The notes: generated from the letters alone by a model not told the origin. Numbered from the stretch's first letter, positions 1-6,553 are shown. The stretch: 7,806 bases of DNA from GWB1-38-13 sp964608405 (GCA_964608405.1 CAZSNC010000027.1:1-7806); one strand, 5' to 3'. Numbers and translations are program-made.

Positions 1-169
1 CTTTCGACAGTTTTTGGTCGGTCTTGTGGAGCTTGTGAGTGGTAATAAGCATTTCCCCAATATTTTTTGCAAAAATCCAGATATAACTTTTTCCGTCGAG
101 AGTCAGAATCTTTGTGTCATTTCTGGTTTCAACCAGTGTGTATTTTCCTTTTTTGACGAGTTTAATCAT
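1..169 (-). CDS. Hypothetical small protein, N-terminal part (runs off left edge)
   Basis: An open minus-strand frame starts at the ATG complementary to 167-169 and stays open for 56 codons to the window edge. The product is basic and soluble-looking, beginning MIKLVKKGKYTLVET, with a beta-rich stretch 'LDGKSYIWIFAKNIGEMLI' at about residues 24-42 and then 'TTHKLHKTDQKLSK'. There is no signal peptide or membrane segment. I recognise no characterised family; it resembles short hypothetical proteins of CPR genomes, but that is an impression. A consensus -10 box lies only 14 bases upstream of the ATG and no Shine-Dalgarno is visible. It is divergent from the glycosyltransferase gene at 229. The C-terminus is not in the window, so full length is unknown. 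Confidence 0.6.
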   Translation of the reverse strand, partial: MIKLVKKGKYTLVETRNDTKILTLDGKSYIWIFAKNIGEMLITTHKLHKTDQKLSK

Positions 170-183
170 AAGTAAACATATTC

Positions 184-189
184 ATTATA
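184..189 (-). promoter_or_regulatory. Candidate -10 box (TATAAT) for the left-edge minus-strand gene
   Basis: Read on the minus strand, 189-184 is a perfect TATAAT. Transcription would start near 177, leaving about 8 bases before the ATG at 169, with no room for a normal Shine-Dalgarno. No good -35 hexamer is seen 16-18 bases upstream. The call rests on the perfect -10 and its position between divergent genes. Confidence 0.4.
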
Positions 190-211
190 CTTCTTTAAAC
201 AACCTTGGTCG

Positions 212-220
212 TGGTACACT
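212..220 (+). promoter_or_regulatory. Candidate extended -10 (TG-g-TACACT) for the glycan gene block
   Basis: TGGTACACT fits the TGnTATAAT extended -10 form with two mismatches in the hexamer. The predicted transcription start near 227 would be 0-3 bases from the ATG at 229, so the mRNA could be leaderless. A second possible -10, TATACT at 186-191, would give a leader of about 30 bases. Neither has a convincing -35, so which one is used is unknown. Confidence 0.3.
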
Positions 221-228
221 AAAAATGT

Positions 229-1593
229 ATGGTCGAGACCGTATTCACTGAAAGTATTTGGGGGGATGAGGGATTCAGCGCAATCCTTTCCATGAAGTCA
301 ATTCCGGAAATAATTAATATAATTTCCAAAGATACTTCCCCACCCCTATACAACATCAGCGAGCATCTCGTCTTCCAGTATTTCGGGGTCAGTGAAATTG
401 CTATCCGAGGGTTGTCTCTTTTATATTTTCTCCTTTGTCTTCTCTTCGTCTATCTCATTACATCAATGATCTGGAGCAAAAAAACGGGAATTTTTGCTGC
501 TCTTGCAACGGCACTCAATCCGTTTTTCTTTATTTATGCCTTCGAGGGTAGAATGTATTCCATCCTGGCCCTTGGAGTAACCGCATCGATGTACTTTTTC
601 CTGAGAATATTTTCTTTTAAGGGAAAACAGATCCTAAACTACATTGGGTACATTATTTTTACATTATGGGCAATTTACTCCCATCATTTTGCCTTTTTTG
701 CACTGGTTATTCAGGGTGTATGGACCGTTAAAGAGTTCTTTTCCGGCAAACGAAGAACGGCTTTCGGGGTGATTAAGTCACTCTTTCTTGTGCTACTTCT
801 TTATATCCCTTGGATAATCCCGCTTTACAAACAAGTAACAATGGTTAAAGGGGGTTTTTGGTTGGGTAAACCGACTCTTAAAGATTTAGGTGTGTTGATT
901 TTTGATTATTTGGGGCAGGGAATTAAACTTCTAAACTTTAAAATTCCTTTTATCAACTATAAAATATATGAAATTGCACCGTTTTTAACTTTTGCGACAC
1001 TATTAACCAGAAAGTGGTGGAAAAGCGTTGAAAAAACAATATTTTTTTTTCTGTGGTTTTTAGGTCCGATCTTGATTACTTGGGCAATATCACAAAAGTT
1101 CACTTCTATTTTTTTTAACCGATACCTTTTATATTCCATCCCTGCGGCAATGATTATTTTGGTTTCTTGCCGTAGTAAAATAACCATGGTTCCCTTGATC
1201 ACAACGCTTTTGGTTTTTATGGTTATTGATGTTCACTACTTCTTTACTCCGAAAAAGTTACCTTTCAGACAAATGTCTGCCTATGTCAAGGAGACTGTTG
1301 GAAAAAACGATCTTCTTATTAACTGGAACTCGTCTGCACACCACCTCTGGGAATCCAAGTTTTATGGCATACCCGCACCAATATATATTCCAGGAAGCGG
1401 AGAGTTGCCGTATTATGTCGGCACGGCATTAATGGAAGCTTCCGACGTTATAAGAGAAATTCCAAAAAACACCAGAAGGGTCGGAGTTATAACAAGCGGT
1501 TCTTGGGATGAAATAAAACTTGAAGGCTATAAAATCGAGGATAAAAAGGAGATAGGCAACTTAAAATTCGCCTGGTATCAAAGCAGTAAGTAA
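229..1593 (+). CDS. GT-C membrane glycosyltransferase (GT39/ArnT-like), apparently lacking the first membrane helix
   Basis: This 454-residue polytopic protein resembles GT39/PMT_2-type GT-C enzymes, which move a sugar from a polyprenyl-phosphate carrier to an acceptor on the outer face of the membrane. Seen: 'WGDE' at residues 11-14, supplying the acidic pair of the first extracytoplasmic loop; 'DTSPPLY' at 35-41; 'FEGRMYS' at 105-111, like the usual SQEaRmYS; about eight or nine hydrophobic segments from residue 58 to 335; 'FFNRYLLYSIP' near 295; and a soluble C-terminal domain from about 340. In the family a membrane helix precedes the WGDE loop, but only ten residues do so here. An in-frame TAA at 220-222 blocks any upstream start, so ATG 229 is the only sensible one. 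No Shine-Dalgarno is visible. A related gene follows after 15 bases. Acceptor and donor sugar cannot be told from sequence. Confidence 0.82.
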   Translation: MVETVFTESIWGDEGFSAILSMKSIPEIINIISKDTSPPLYNISEHLVFQYFGVSEIAIRGLSLLYFLLCLLFVYLITSMIWSKKTGIFAALATALNPFFFIYAFEGRMYSILALGVTASMYFFLRIFSFKGKQILNYIGYIIFTLWAIYSHHFAFFALVIQGVWTVKEFFSGKRRTAFGVIKSLFLVLLLYIPWIIPLYKQVTMVKGGFWLGKPTLKDLGVLIFDYLGQGIKLLNFKIPFINYKIYEIAPFLTFATLLTRKWWKSVEKTIFFFLWFLGPILITWAISQKFTSIFFNRYLLYSIPAAMIILVSCRSKITMVPLITTLLVFMVIDVHYFFTPKKLPFRQMSAYVKETVGKNDLLINWNSSAHHLWESKFYGIPAPIYIPGSGELPYYVGTALMEASDVIREIPKNTRRVGVITSGSWDEIKLEGYKIEDKKEIGNLKFAWYQSSK

Positions 1594-1608
1594 ATACAGT
1601 TTTTAACA

Positions 1609-3105
1609 ATGCTTAATAGAATCAATAAGTTTTTCCACATCCCAATGTGGTTGTTTATACTCCTTCTATTTGTTGTGATTTTTCGAATCCCAAACTTTTT
1701 TGAGCCTTACTCATACGGAGATGAAACAATTTATTTAACTCTCGGGCAGGGAGTAAGACAAGGTCTCACACTTTACAAAAATCTGCATGACAACAAACCA
1801 CCCCTCCTTTATCTGACAGCGGCCGTTGCGGGAAATCTTTTTTATTTTAAAACTATCCTTCTTGGGTGGAGCCTCTTCGGAACCATTTTGTTTTTTAGGT
1901 TTTCGGAAAAATTGTTTCCGAAGATTAAATTGTTTCCAATAGTGTCGACAATTATTTATACAGTCCTTACAACCCTACCCTTTCTGGAAGGAAATATCGC
2001 AAACGCCGAAAATTTCATGATTGTTACAACAATTGCGGCATTCTACATGATTTTGTTCGGCAGCAGCAGTCTGAGAAATATTTTTGTCTCCGGAGTACTT
2101 CTATCATTGTCTTCTATGTATAAAATACCGGCAGTTTTTGATACCGGAGCAGTTTTTCTTTTTTGGATTATTACGATGAAATTTGATAAAAGCAGTATTA
2201 TCAGGCTTCTAAGTAAAACTGCTGTTTTATTGGCCGGAATATTCAGTCCTATTATATTGAGTTTTATTTACTATTGGGTAAAAGGAGCCTTTGGCGAATA
2301 TTTAATCGCGGCTTATCTACAAAACTTCGGTTACCTCTCAAGCTGGAGGCCGTCCTCGCAACAAGATCCGTTTTTTATCAGAAACGCACCGCTTTTTATC
2401 CGATTTGCGGCAGTATTAGCAATAAATGTATTTCTTTTTCTGCTTAGAAAGAAGGTCGACAAAAAATTTCTGTTTGTCGTCTCATGGCTAACGTTCTCAA
2501 TTTTTGGCATAACGCTTTCTGAAAGGCCATATCCGCACTACCTGCTACAAGCATCGGCTCCTGTAGCGATTCTTACATCTTTACTTTTTACTTCCGCCAG
2601 TATGCTACAGGTTTATGCTGTTATTCCACTTGCGGCTTTTTTCTTTATTCCTTTATATTACCGATTCTGGCATTACAGATCGGTTAATTACTATTCTAAT
2701 TTTGTAAATATGGCAACGGGAACCATATCAAAAGACGATTACTTAAATACATTCGGAGGAAGAACAAAGACCAATTACGAAATTGCAAAAATTGTCAATC
2801 GTTTAACAAATAAAACAGATAAAATATTCGTTTGGGAAGATTCGGCTCAGATATATGCGTTATCCCAAAAACTACCTCCAATTAAATATATTGCCGGTTA
2901 TCATATCAATGACTTTTCCTCTATGGAAAATATTGTAAAAACTTTTAATAGTAGCCCGCCAAAAGTAATTGTTGTTTTCCGTTCATCGGAAACTTCACCT
3001 GCGTTATCCAATTTTATAAGGGGTAATTACTTACTTTTCCGGGAAAACGAAAATTACCAAATCTGGAGATTTGGTGGTGAATATTCCAGATACATTCTTC
3101 CATAG
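1609..3105 (+). CDS. GT-C membrane glycosyltransferase (GT39/ArnT-like)
   Basis: The 498-residue product is an integral membrane glycosyltransferase of the ArnT/PMT_2 type, expected to use a polyprenyl-phosphate-linked sugar at the outer membrane face. Seen: a first hydrophobic helix at about residues 12-27; then 'YGDE' at 36-39 with the acidic pair; 'HDNKPPLLYL' at 60-69; 'NAEN' at 132-135; 'RPYPHYLLQ' at 306-314, a motif typical of this subgroup; roughly ten further hydrophobic segments to residue 350; and a soluble C-terminal domain from about 352 to 498. Unlike the preceding gene it has the complete N-terminus. ATG 1609 lies 15 bases after the previous stop, so the two are probably co-transcribed, yet no Shine-Dalgarno is seen. 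It ends with TAG. The sugar and acceptor are unknown. Confidence 0.85.
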   Translation: MLNRINKFFHIPMWLFILLLFVVIFRIPNFFEPYSYGDETIYLTLGQGVRQGLTLYKNLHDNKPPLLYLTAAVAGNLFYFKTILLGWSLFGTILFFRFSEKLFPKIKLFPIVSTIIYTVLTTLPFLEGNIANAENFMIVTTIAAFYMILFGSSSLRNIFVSGVLLSLSSMYKIPAVFDTGAVFLFWIITMKFDKSSIIRLLSKTAVLLAGIFSPIILSFIYYWVKGAFGEYLIAAYLQNFGYLSSWRPSSQQDPFFIRNAPLFIRFAAVLAINVFLFLLRKKVDKKFLFVVSWLTFSIFGITLSERPYPHYLLQASAPVAILTSLLFTSASMLQVYAVIPLAAFFFIPLYYRFWHYRSVNYYSNFVNMATGTISKDDYLNTFGGRTKTNYEIAKIVNRLTNKTDKIFVWEDSAQIYALSQKLPPIKYIAGYHINDFSSMENIVKTFNSSPPKVIVVFRSSETSPALSNFIRGNYLLFRENENYQIWRFGGEYSRYILP

Positions 3106-3127
3106 CTTCATTGCAAGGGCGTTTTCG

Positions 3128-3136
3128 TGATAAAAT
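3128..3136 (+). promoter_or_regulatory. Extended -10 promoter (TG-a-TAAAAT) inside the gene block
   Basis: TGATAAAAT fits the extended -10 consensus with one mismatch in the hexamer and sits in the 59-base gap after the second glycosyltransferase. Transcription would start near 3143, upstream of the Shine-Dalgarno at 3150-3154. No strong -35 is visible, which extended -10 promoters tolerate. It would allow the last three genes to be expressed independently of the two glycosyltransferases. Confidence 0.45.
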
Positions 3137-3164
3137 CAAACATCCCAACGGGAGAAAATATCTT

Positions 3165-3560
3165 ATGGACAGGAAGGGTTCAATTAAAAATAAGCCAAAA
3201 TTCAACCGGATAACGCCTAATCGCAAATCAACATTTGACAAGAAGAATATCCTGTATCTTTATACGACGCTTGTTTTATTTTTTTTAAATGTTGTTTTTT
3301 TAATCGTTATAATCCTGATTTCCAAAACTCTACCGCCGCAAGTTCCGCTCTACTACGGACTTCCCAGGGGAGAAGAGCAGCTTGTCTCTCCAATAAGCAT
3401 GGTTGCGCCAATTATCCTCTCATTATTATTTATAATTTTAAATAATATTATTGCCTACTTCACAGAGATCCTGTTTTTAAAAAAAGTGCTCATTTTCGGA
3501 AGTTATTTCGTTTCACTATTATCAATAGTCACTGTTGTCAATATTATTTTTCTTATTTAA
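3165..3560 (+). CDS. Three-helix membrane protein, DUF1648-like loop motif, function unknown
   Basis: The 131-residue product has a lysine/arginine-rich cytoplasmic N-terminus (about residues 1-27), then three hydrophobic segments at about 28-52, 77-100 and 106-130. Between the first two is 'LPPQVPLYYGLPRGEEQL' (56-73), which recalls the 'LP..iP.Hwn..G' loop of DUF1648 proteins; the link is suggestive only. I know no function. ATG 3165 is preferred over an in-frame TTG at 3111 because a Shine-Dalgarno-like GGGAG lies at 3150-3154, ten bases before it, and an extended -10 promoter at 3128-3136 would place the transcript start downstream of the TTG. The next gene starts 10 bases after its stop, suggesting co-transcription with the MraY-like and UbiA-like genes and perhaps an accessory role in lipid-carrier chemistry. 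Confidence 0.65.
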   Translation: MDRKGSIKNKPKFNRITPNRKSTFDKKNILYLYTTLVLFFLNVVFLIVIILISKTLPPQVPLYYGLPRGEEQLVSPISMVAPIILSLLFIILNNIIAYFTEILFLKKVLIFGSYFVSLLSIVTVVNIIFLI

Positions 3561-3570
3561 CCGAAATAGA

Positions 3571-4638
3571 ATGGAGATTCTTAAAAATACCACCATACCT
3601 TTTTTAGTAGCATTTCTTTGTGCATTCTTTTTAACTCCAGTTGTCATTAAATTTGCCAATAAAACAGGGCTTATAGATGACCCAAAGAAGAACAAACACC
3701 CTAAGGTGATACACACCTACCCAACACCCCGAGCTGGAGGTTTAGCAATCTTTTTCGGGCTATTAATTCCTTCCCTCCTTTTTTTACCAATAGACAAACA
3801 CCTAATCGGAATTTTGGTTGGTGCATTTATCTTAACCGTCATGGGGCTTTTGGATGACAAATTCAACCTGAATCCATACTTAAGATTGGGTATTCAGTTT
3901 TTAGTCGCAACAATCCCAGTTCTCGCTGGAATTGGGATTGCTTTCATCAACAACCCGTTGGGGACGGGGATTATTGACCTTTCCCACCCGCAAATTTCCA
4001 TTAATCTCTTCGGCCAACACAGTATTTGGCTTTTTTCCGACCTTTTTGCGGTCTTCTGGATCGTAATTCTGATGAACTTTCTAAATATGGGTGCAAAGGG
4101 TGTTGACGGACAGCTTCCGGGGGTTGTCGGAATTGCGGCGGTAATTATTGCTATCCTTTCCTTAAAATTCTCGGCCGACATTACCCAGTGGGCGGTTATC
4201 ATTTTGGCGGTAATTACAGCCGGCTCTTTCCTTGGATTTTTACCGTATAACATTTTCCCGCAAAAAATAATGCCCGGTTTTTCCGGTTCAAACTTGGCAG
4301 GTTATCTCCTCGGAATTCTTTCTATTCTTTCGACAACCAAGGTCGGAACATTAATGGTTGTACTGGGGGTGCCACTTATCGACACCGGCTACACAATAGT
4401 GCGCCGAATAGTATCAGGAAAATCCCCCGTTTGGGGAGACAGAGGACACCTTCATCACAAACTACTGGATATAGGTTTTTCCAAGAGGCAGGTTGCTTAT
4501 TTTTACTGGACATCAACCTTAGCGCTAGGAATAATATCCTTGTATCTAAACAGTGCCTATAAGTTGTATACTGTCATCGGAATAATAGTCTTTTTAGGGG
4601 GGTTTTTATTATGGCTAACCTACCGATCCAAATCATAA
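3571..4638 (+). CDS. MraY/WecA-superfamily polyprenyl-phosphate sugar-1-phosphate transferase homologue with altered active site
   Basis: The 355-residue protein has about ten hydrophobic segments and the layout of the MraY/WecA/TagO family, which transfers a sugar-1-phosphate from a UDP-sugar to polyprenyl phosphate at the inner membrane face. Seen: 'GLIDDPKKNKH' (33-43), 'PTPRAGGLAIF' (51-61), the acidic pair in 'GLLDD' (D95-D96), and 'DRGHLHHKLLD' (290-300) with the WecA-type HxHH. Two motifs deviate. The usual N-x-x-N-L-x-D-G-x-D-G is 'NFLNMGAKGVDG' (169-180), keeping only the second Asp (D179). The usual GDSGS is 'GFSGS' (236-240), with Phe at the Mg-binding Asp. ATG 3571 is preferred over TTG 3535, which overlaps the previous gene by 26 bases; neither has a clear Shine-Dalgarno. 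The 3' end overlaps the UbiA-like gene by 28 bases. Fold membership is secure; activity is not. Confidence 0.85.
   Translation: MEILKNTTIPFLVAFLCAFFLTPVVIKFANKTGLIDDPKKNKHPKVIHTYPTPRAGGLAIFFGLLIPSLLFLPIDKHLIGILVGAFILTVMGLLDDKFNLNPYLRLGIQFLVATIPVLAGIGIAFINNPLGTGIIDLSHPQISINLFGQHSIWLFSDLFAVFWIVILMNFLNMGAKGVDGQLPGVVGIAAVIIAILSLKFSADITQWAVIILAVITAGSFLGFLPYNIFPQKIMPGFSGSNLAGYLLGILSILSTTKVGTLMVVLGVPLIDTGYTIVRRIVSGKSPVWGDRGHLHHKLLDIGFSKRQVAYFYWTSTLALGIISLYLNSAYKLYTVIGIIVFLGGFLLWLTYRSKS
4596..4602 (+). promoter_or_regulatory. Ribosome binding site deciding the UbiA-like start
   Basis: AGGGGGG lies eight bases before the ATG at 4611, inside the end of the MraY-like gene. It is the main purine-rich Shine-Dalgarno candidate there and supports a start that overlaps the upstream gene by 28 bases, consistent with coupled translation. 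Confidence 0.5.
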
Positions 4639-5537
4639 AAATCACGCGTCCGGTTCACTGGATAAAAAATCTGTCGCTTTTTGCGGCACTTTTTTTTACA
4701 TCCAAACTTTTTGATCCGATCCTATTCAAAACGGTTTTTTGGGCATTTATTGCTTTTAATTTTATTACCTCGGCAACTTATATTTTTAATGACATTATTG
4801 ATGCCGAAAAAGACCGTAAACACCCTGTTAAAAAGAACCGTCCGATTGCTTCAGGAAAACTACCTGTTGTTGTTGCCGTAATTGAATTAGTTCTGCTCGT
4901 TGTCTTTGCTTTTCTCGTATCGTCAAATTTAAACAGACTCTTTCATCTTGCGCTAATTGCCTATTTTATCCTGCAGATAATCTATAGTCTTCTGTTAAAG
5001 AATGTCTCGTCTTTAGACATTCTGACCATAGCCTTCGGTTTTGTGATTAGAATTTATGCAGGTGCCTTTGTTATTAATGCGCACCTGTCGGTATGGTTTT
5101 TACTTTGTGTTATTTCAACGGCACTTTTTCTTGCCTCCGGCAAAAGAAGGTCTGAGCTCAATATTCCCGAATCAGTAAGCGGGGCTACAAGAATATCGCT
5201 TTCAAAATACACTAAAGAGCTTCTAAACTCATTTGTAACAATGTTTGGAAATGCAGCATGGCTCAGCTGGTCGTTATTTTCATTTTTCGAGTCACCAAAA
5301 GCCTCCGTCGGTATTTGGTTATTTTTGGCGGAGATATCTAAAGCTACCACTATCGACAAAACCTTAATGGCAACCATACCCATATCCATCTACGCCATTA
5401 TGCGATACGAGAGCCTGATATTTGAAGGGAAAAGCGAAGCCCCGGAAAAAGCTCTTTTAACCGATGTCGGACTCATGTCTTCTGTTGCCCTTTGGGTATT
5501 TCTGGTTTACTGGGTATTTTATATCGCGGTTGTTTAG
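4611..5537 (+). CDS. UbiA-family prenyltransferase, decaprenyl-phosphate phosphoribosyltransferase-like
   Basis: The 308-residue membrane protein belongs to the UbiA superfamily and most resembles decaprenyl-phosphate 5-phosphoribosyltransferase (mycobacterial Rv3806c type), which moves phosphoribose from PRPP to polyprenyl phosphate, the first step to polyprenyl-phosphoryl ribose or arabinose. Seen: 'RPVHWIKN' (13-20); the first acidic motif 'NDIIDAEKDRKHPVKKNRPIASG' split over 60-82 with D61, D64, D68, H71 and R77; the second, 'SLDILTIAFGFVIR' (134-147); 'ASGKRRSEL' (175-183), which marks this subgroup against ubiquinone or heme enzymes; and 'EAPEKALLTD' (276-285) near the end. About eight or nine hydrophobic segments fit the fold. 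It overlaps the MraY-like gene by 28 bases and its TAG overlaps the stop of the opposing PEGA gene. I see no DprE1/DprE2-like epimerase in the window, so whether ribose or arabinose is the final sugar is open. Confidence 0.85.
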   Translation: MANLPIQIIKITRPVHWIKNLSLFAALFFTSKLFDPILFKTVFWAFIAFNFITSATYIFNDIIDAEKDRKHPVKKNRPIASGKLPVVVAVIELVLLVVFAFLVSSNLNRLFHLALIAYFILQIIYSLLLKNVSSLDILTIAFGFVIRIYAGAFVINAHLSVWFLLCVISTALFLASGKRRSELNIPESVSGATRISLSKYTKELLNSFVTMFGNAAWLSWSLFSFFESPKASVGIWLFLAEISKATTIDKTLMATIPISIYAIMRYESLIFEGKSEAPEKALLTDVGLMSSVALWVFLVYWVFYIAVV

Positions 5538-6388
5538 AGAGTTTTTGCAGATTCCGTTGCCGCCTTTTCTTTCGTTACAATTTCCGAATACTGGCTCGTA
5601 ACCCACCCTACAATGTTTTTCTCCGGAGAGATTTTATACCAGTCACCCTGGGTATTTTCATCAATTAATTCATACTCTTCCCCCTCGCTCACTCTTCCCA
5701 CCTCGGAAGCAGAACTCGATGCTTCCTTTCTTACTCTCAAAAAACCTGTAGGGGTTTCTAATATCTTAACCATTTTAATGGTCTCGTTCTTTACCTCTGC
5801 TTTTTTAACCGTTTCGACTTTTGCAAGTTTAATAAACGCAACGAGTTTATAACCCGCAACAAGATTTACCTCAATTTCCCGATCTTTAAGGCCTTCTGCA
5901 CTCAACTTAATGTTTTTTACACCTTGTTCAATCTCTGAAGTTGTGTAAGGAGATACTCCTTTACTTACCCCATCAATAGTAATCTGGGCACCTTCGGGGT
6001 CGGTAATAACCGTAATTCCGGAAATATTTTTTGAAGAGAGTTTTTCAAAAGAAAGAACTTCTCCTTCCGTTGCCGTCTCATTTGCTCCAAAATATCTCCT
6101 AATCACCGTCTCGACACCGGAAACAAGATTTATCTTTTCTTCATACGGGGAAAGGGGTGTCCCAAACGAATCGGGAATTAACCTTAAAGTTATTTCTCCG
6201 GGACTTTTCAAGCTGGTATATGGAGTTCTACCCACTTCTTCCCCATTTACATAAACAGTTGAAGCAGGACTTGTTTCAACTAAGAGTCCGCTTGCTTTCG
6301 GAACAAAGAAGTTAAATATTATAAGCACCGCACCCGCTATGGTAAAAATTATAATCAGGGCTATAAACAAATATCGCTGTTTTTTCAT
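5534..6388 (-). CDS. Membrane-anchored extracytoplasmic protein with two PEGA domains and an SH3b domain
   Basis: The 284-residue product starts with a short basic end and one hydrophobic helix (about 7-29), an uncleaved-looking signal anchor, and the rest should lie outside the cell. Two PEGA repeats follow at about 33-100 ('VYVNGEEVGRTPYTSL') and 122-188 ('ITIDGVSKGVSPYTT'), each with the beta-turn 'xVxGxxxGxxPY' pattern. A linker rich in K, E and V leads to an SH3b domain at about 206-270 ('FLRVRKEASSSASEVG', 'GDWYKIS', 'GWVTSQYS'). PEGA domains occur in surface and S-layer-associated proteins, and bacterial SH3 domains often bind peptidoglycan, so a cell-wall contact role is inferred. No catalytic domain is present. 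ATG 6388 puts the anchor right at the N-terminus; no Shine-Dalgarno or convincing promoter is seen. It converges on the UbiA-like gene with overlapping stops. Confidence 0.85.
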   Translation of the reverse strand: MKKQRYLFIALIIIFTIAGAVLIIFNFFVPKASGLLVETSPASTVYVNGEEVGRTPYTSLKSPGEITLRLIPDSFGTPLSPYEEKINLVSGVETVIRRYFGANETATEGEVLSFEKLSSKNISGITVITDPEGAQITIDGVSKGVSPYTTSEIEQGVKNIKLSAEGLKDREIEVNLVAGYKLVAFIKLAKVETVKKAEVKNETIKMVKILETPTGFLRVRKEASSSASEVGRVSEGEEYELIDENTQGDWYKISPEKNIVGWVTSQYSEIVTKEKAATESAKTL

Positions 6389-6471
6389 ATATTTTGGGGC
6401 AGTACCGTATTTTCTATTTCAAAGCCAAAAAACGCTTTATTGAATATGAAGTGTAACAAAACAACAAGGTA

Positions 6472-6500
6472 TTGACAACTAGGGCTGTAATTAATATTAT
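6472..6500 (+). promoter_or_regulatory. Sigma70-type promoter of the hsp20 gene
   Basis: A perfect -35 TTGACA (6472-6477) and a -10 TATTAT (6495-6500) are separated by exactly 17 bases. Transcription should start near 6507, at the left arm of the CIRCE element. This is the best promoter in the window with a gene visible behind it. Confidence 0.85.
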
Positions 6501-6506
6501 TAATTA
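6488..6506 (+). repeat. 19-bp perfect AT-only palindrome over the -10 box
   Basis: Nine-base arms (6488-6496 and 6498-6506) are perfect inverted copies around a central T at 6497. It covers the whole -10 hexamer and the first three bases of CIRCE. It may be a second operator or simply AT-rich coincidence. Confidence 0.5.
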
Positions 6507-6530
6507 GCACTCTATTAGTCAAAGTGCCAA
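6504..6530 (+). promoter_or_regulatory. CIRCE operator (HrcA binding site)
   Basis: TTAGCACTC (6504-6512), nine bases, then AAGTGCCAA (6522-6530). The CIRCE consensus is TTAGCACTC-N9-GAGTGCTAA: the left arm is perfect, the right arm differs at two of nine positions, and the spacer length is exact. It sits just downstream of the -10 at the expected start of transcription, so bound HrcA repressor should block initiation until heat or unfolded protein inactivates HrcA. The gene behind it is an Hsp20, which fits. HrcA itself is not in the window. Confidence 0.88.
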
Positions 6531-6553
6531 TTAGTGTTAATATTAAATAGAAA

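Noticed and set aside
87..251. Plus-strand hydrophobic frame that might supply the missing first helix of the glycosyltransferase by frameshift
   Set aside because: It is antisense to the left-edge gene, where lysine codons read backwards give Phe and Leu. The hydrophobic stretch is too far from WGDE and has no family-like residues. Kept only as an alternative in the finding.
3111..3164. TTG start adding 18 residues to the three-helix protein
   Set aside because: The extended -10 at 3128-3136 and Shine-Dalgarno at 3150-3154 point to ATG 3165.
3535..3570. TTG start adding 12 residues to the MraY-like protein
   Set aside because: It overlaps the previous gene by 26 bases, has no Shine-Dalgarno, and ATG 3571 gives a normal family N-terminus.
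3894..4253. Minus-strand 119-codon frame
   Set aside because: It is a shadow of the MraY-like gene, whose motifs lie on the plus strand.
6389..6471. Promoter for the PEGA-SH3b gene
   Set aside because: Several AT-rich hexamers were tried on the minus strand but none pairs with a -35 at a proper distance, so no site is called.
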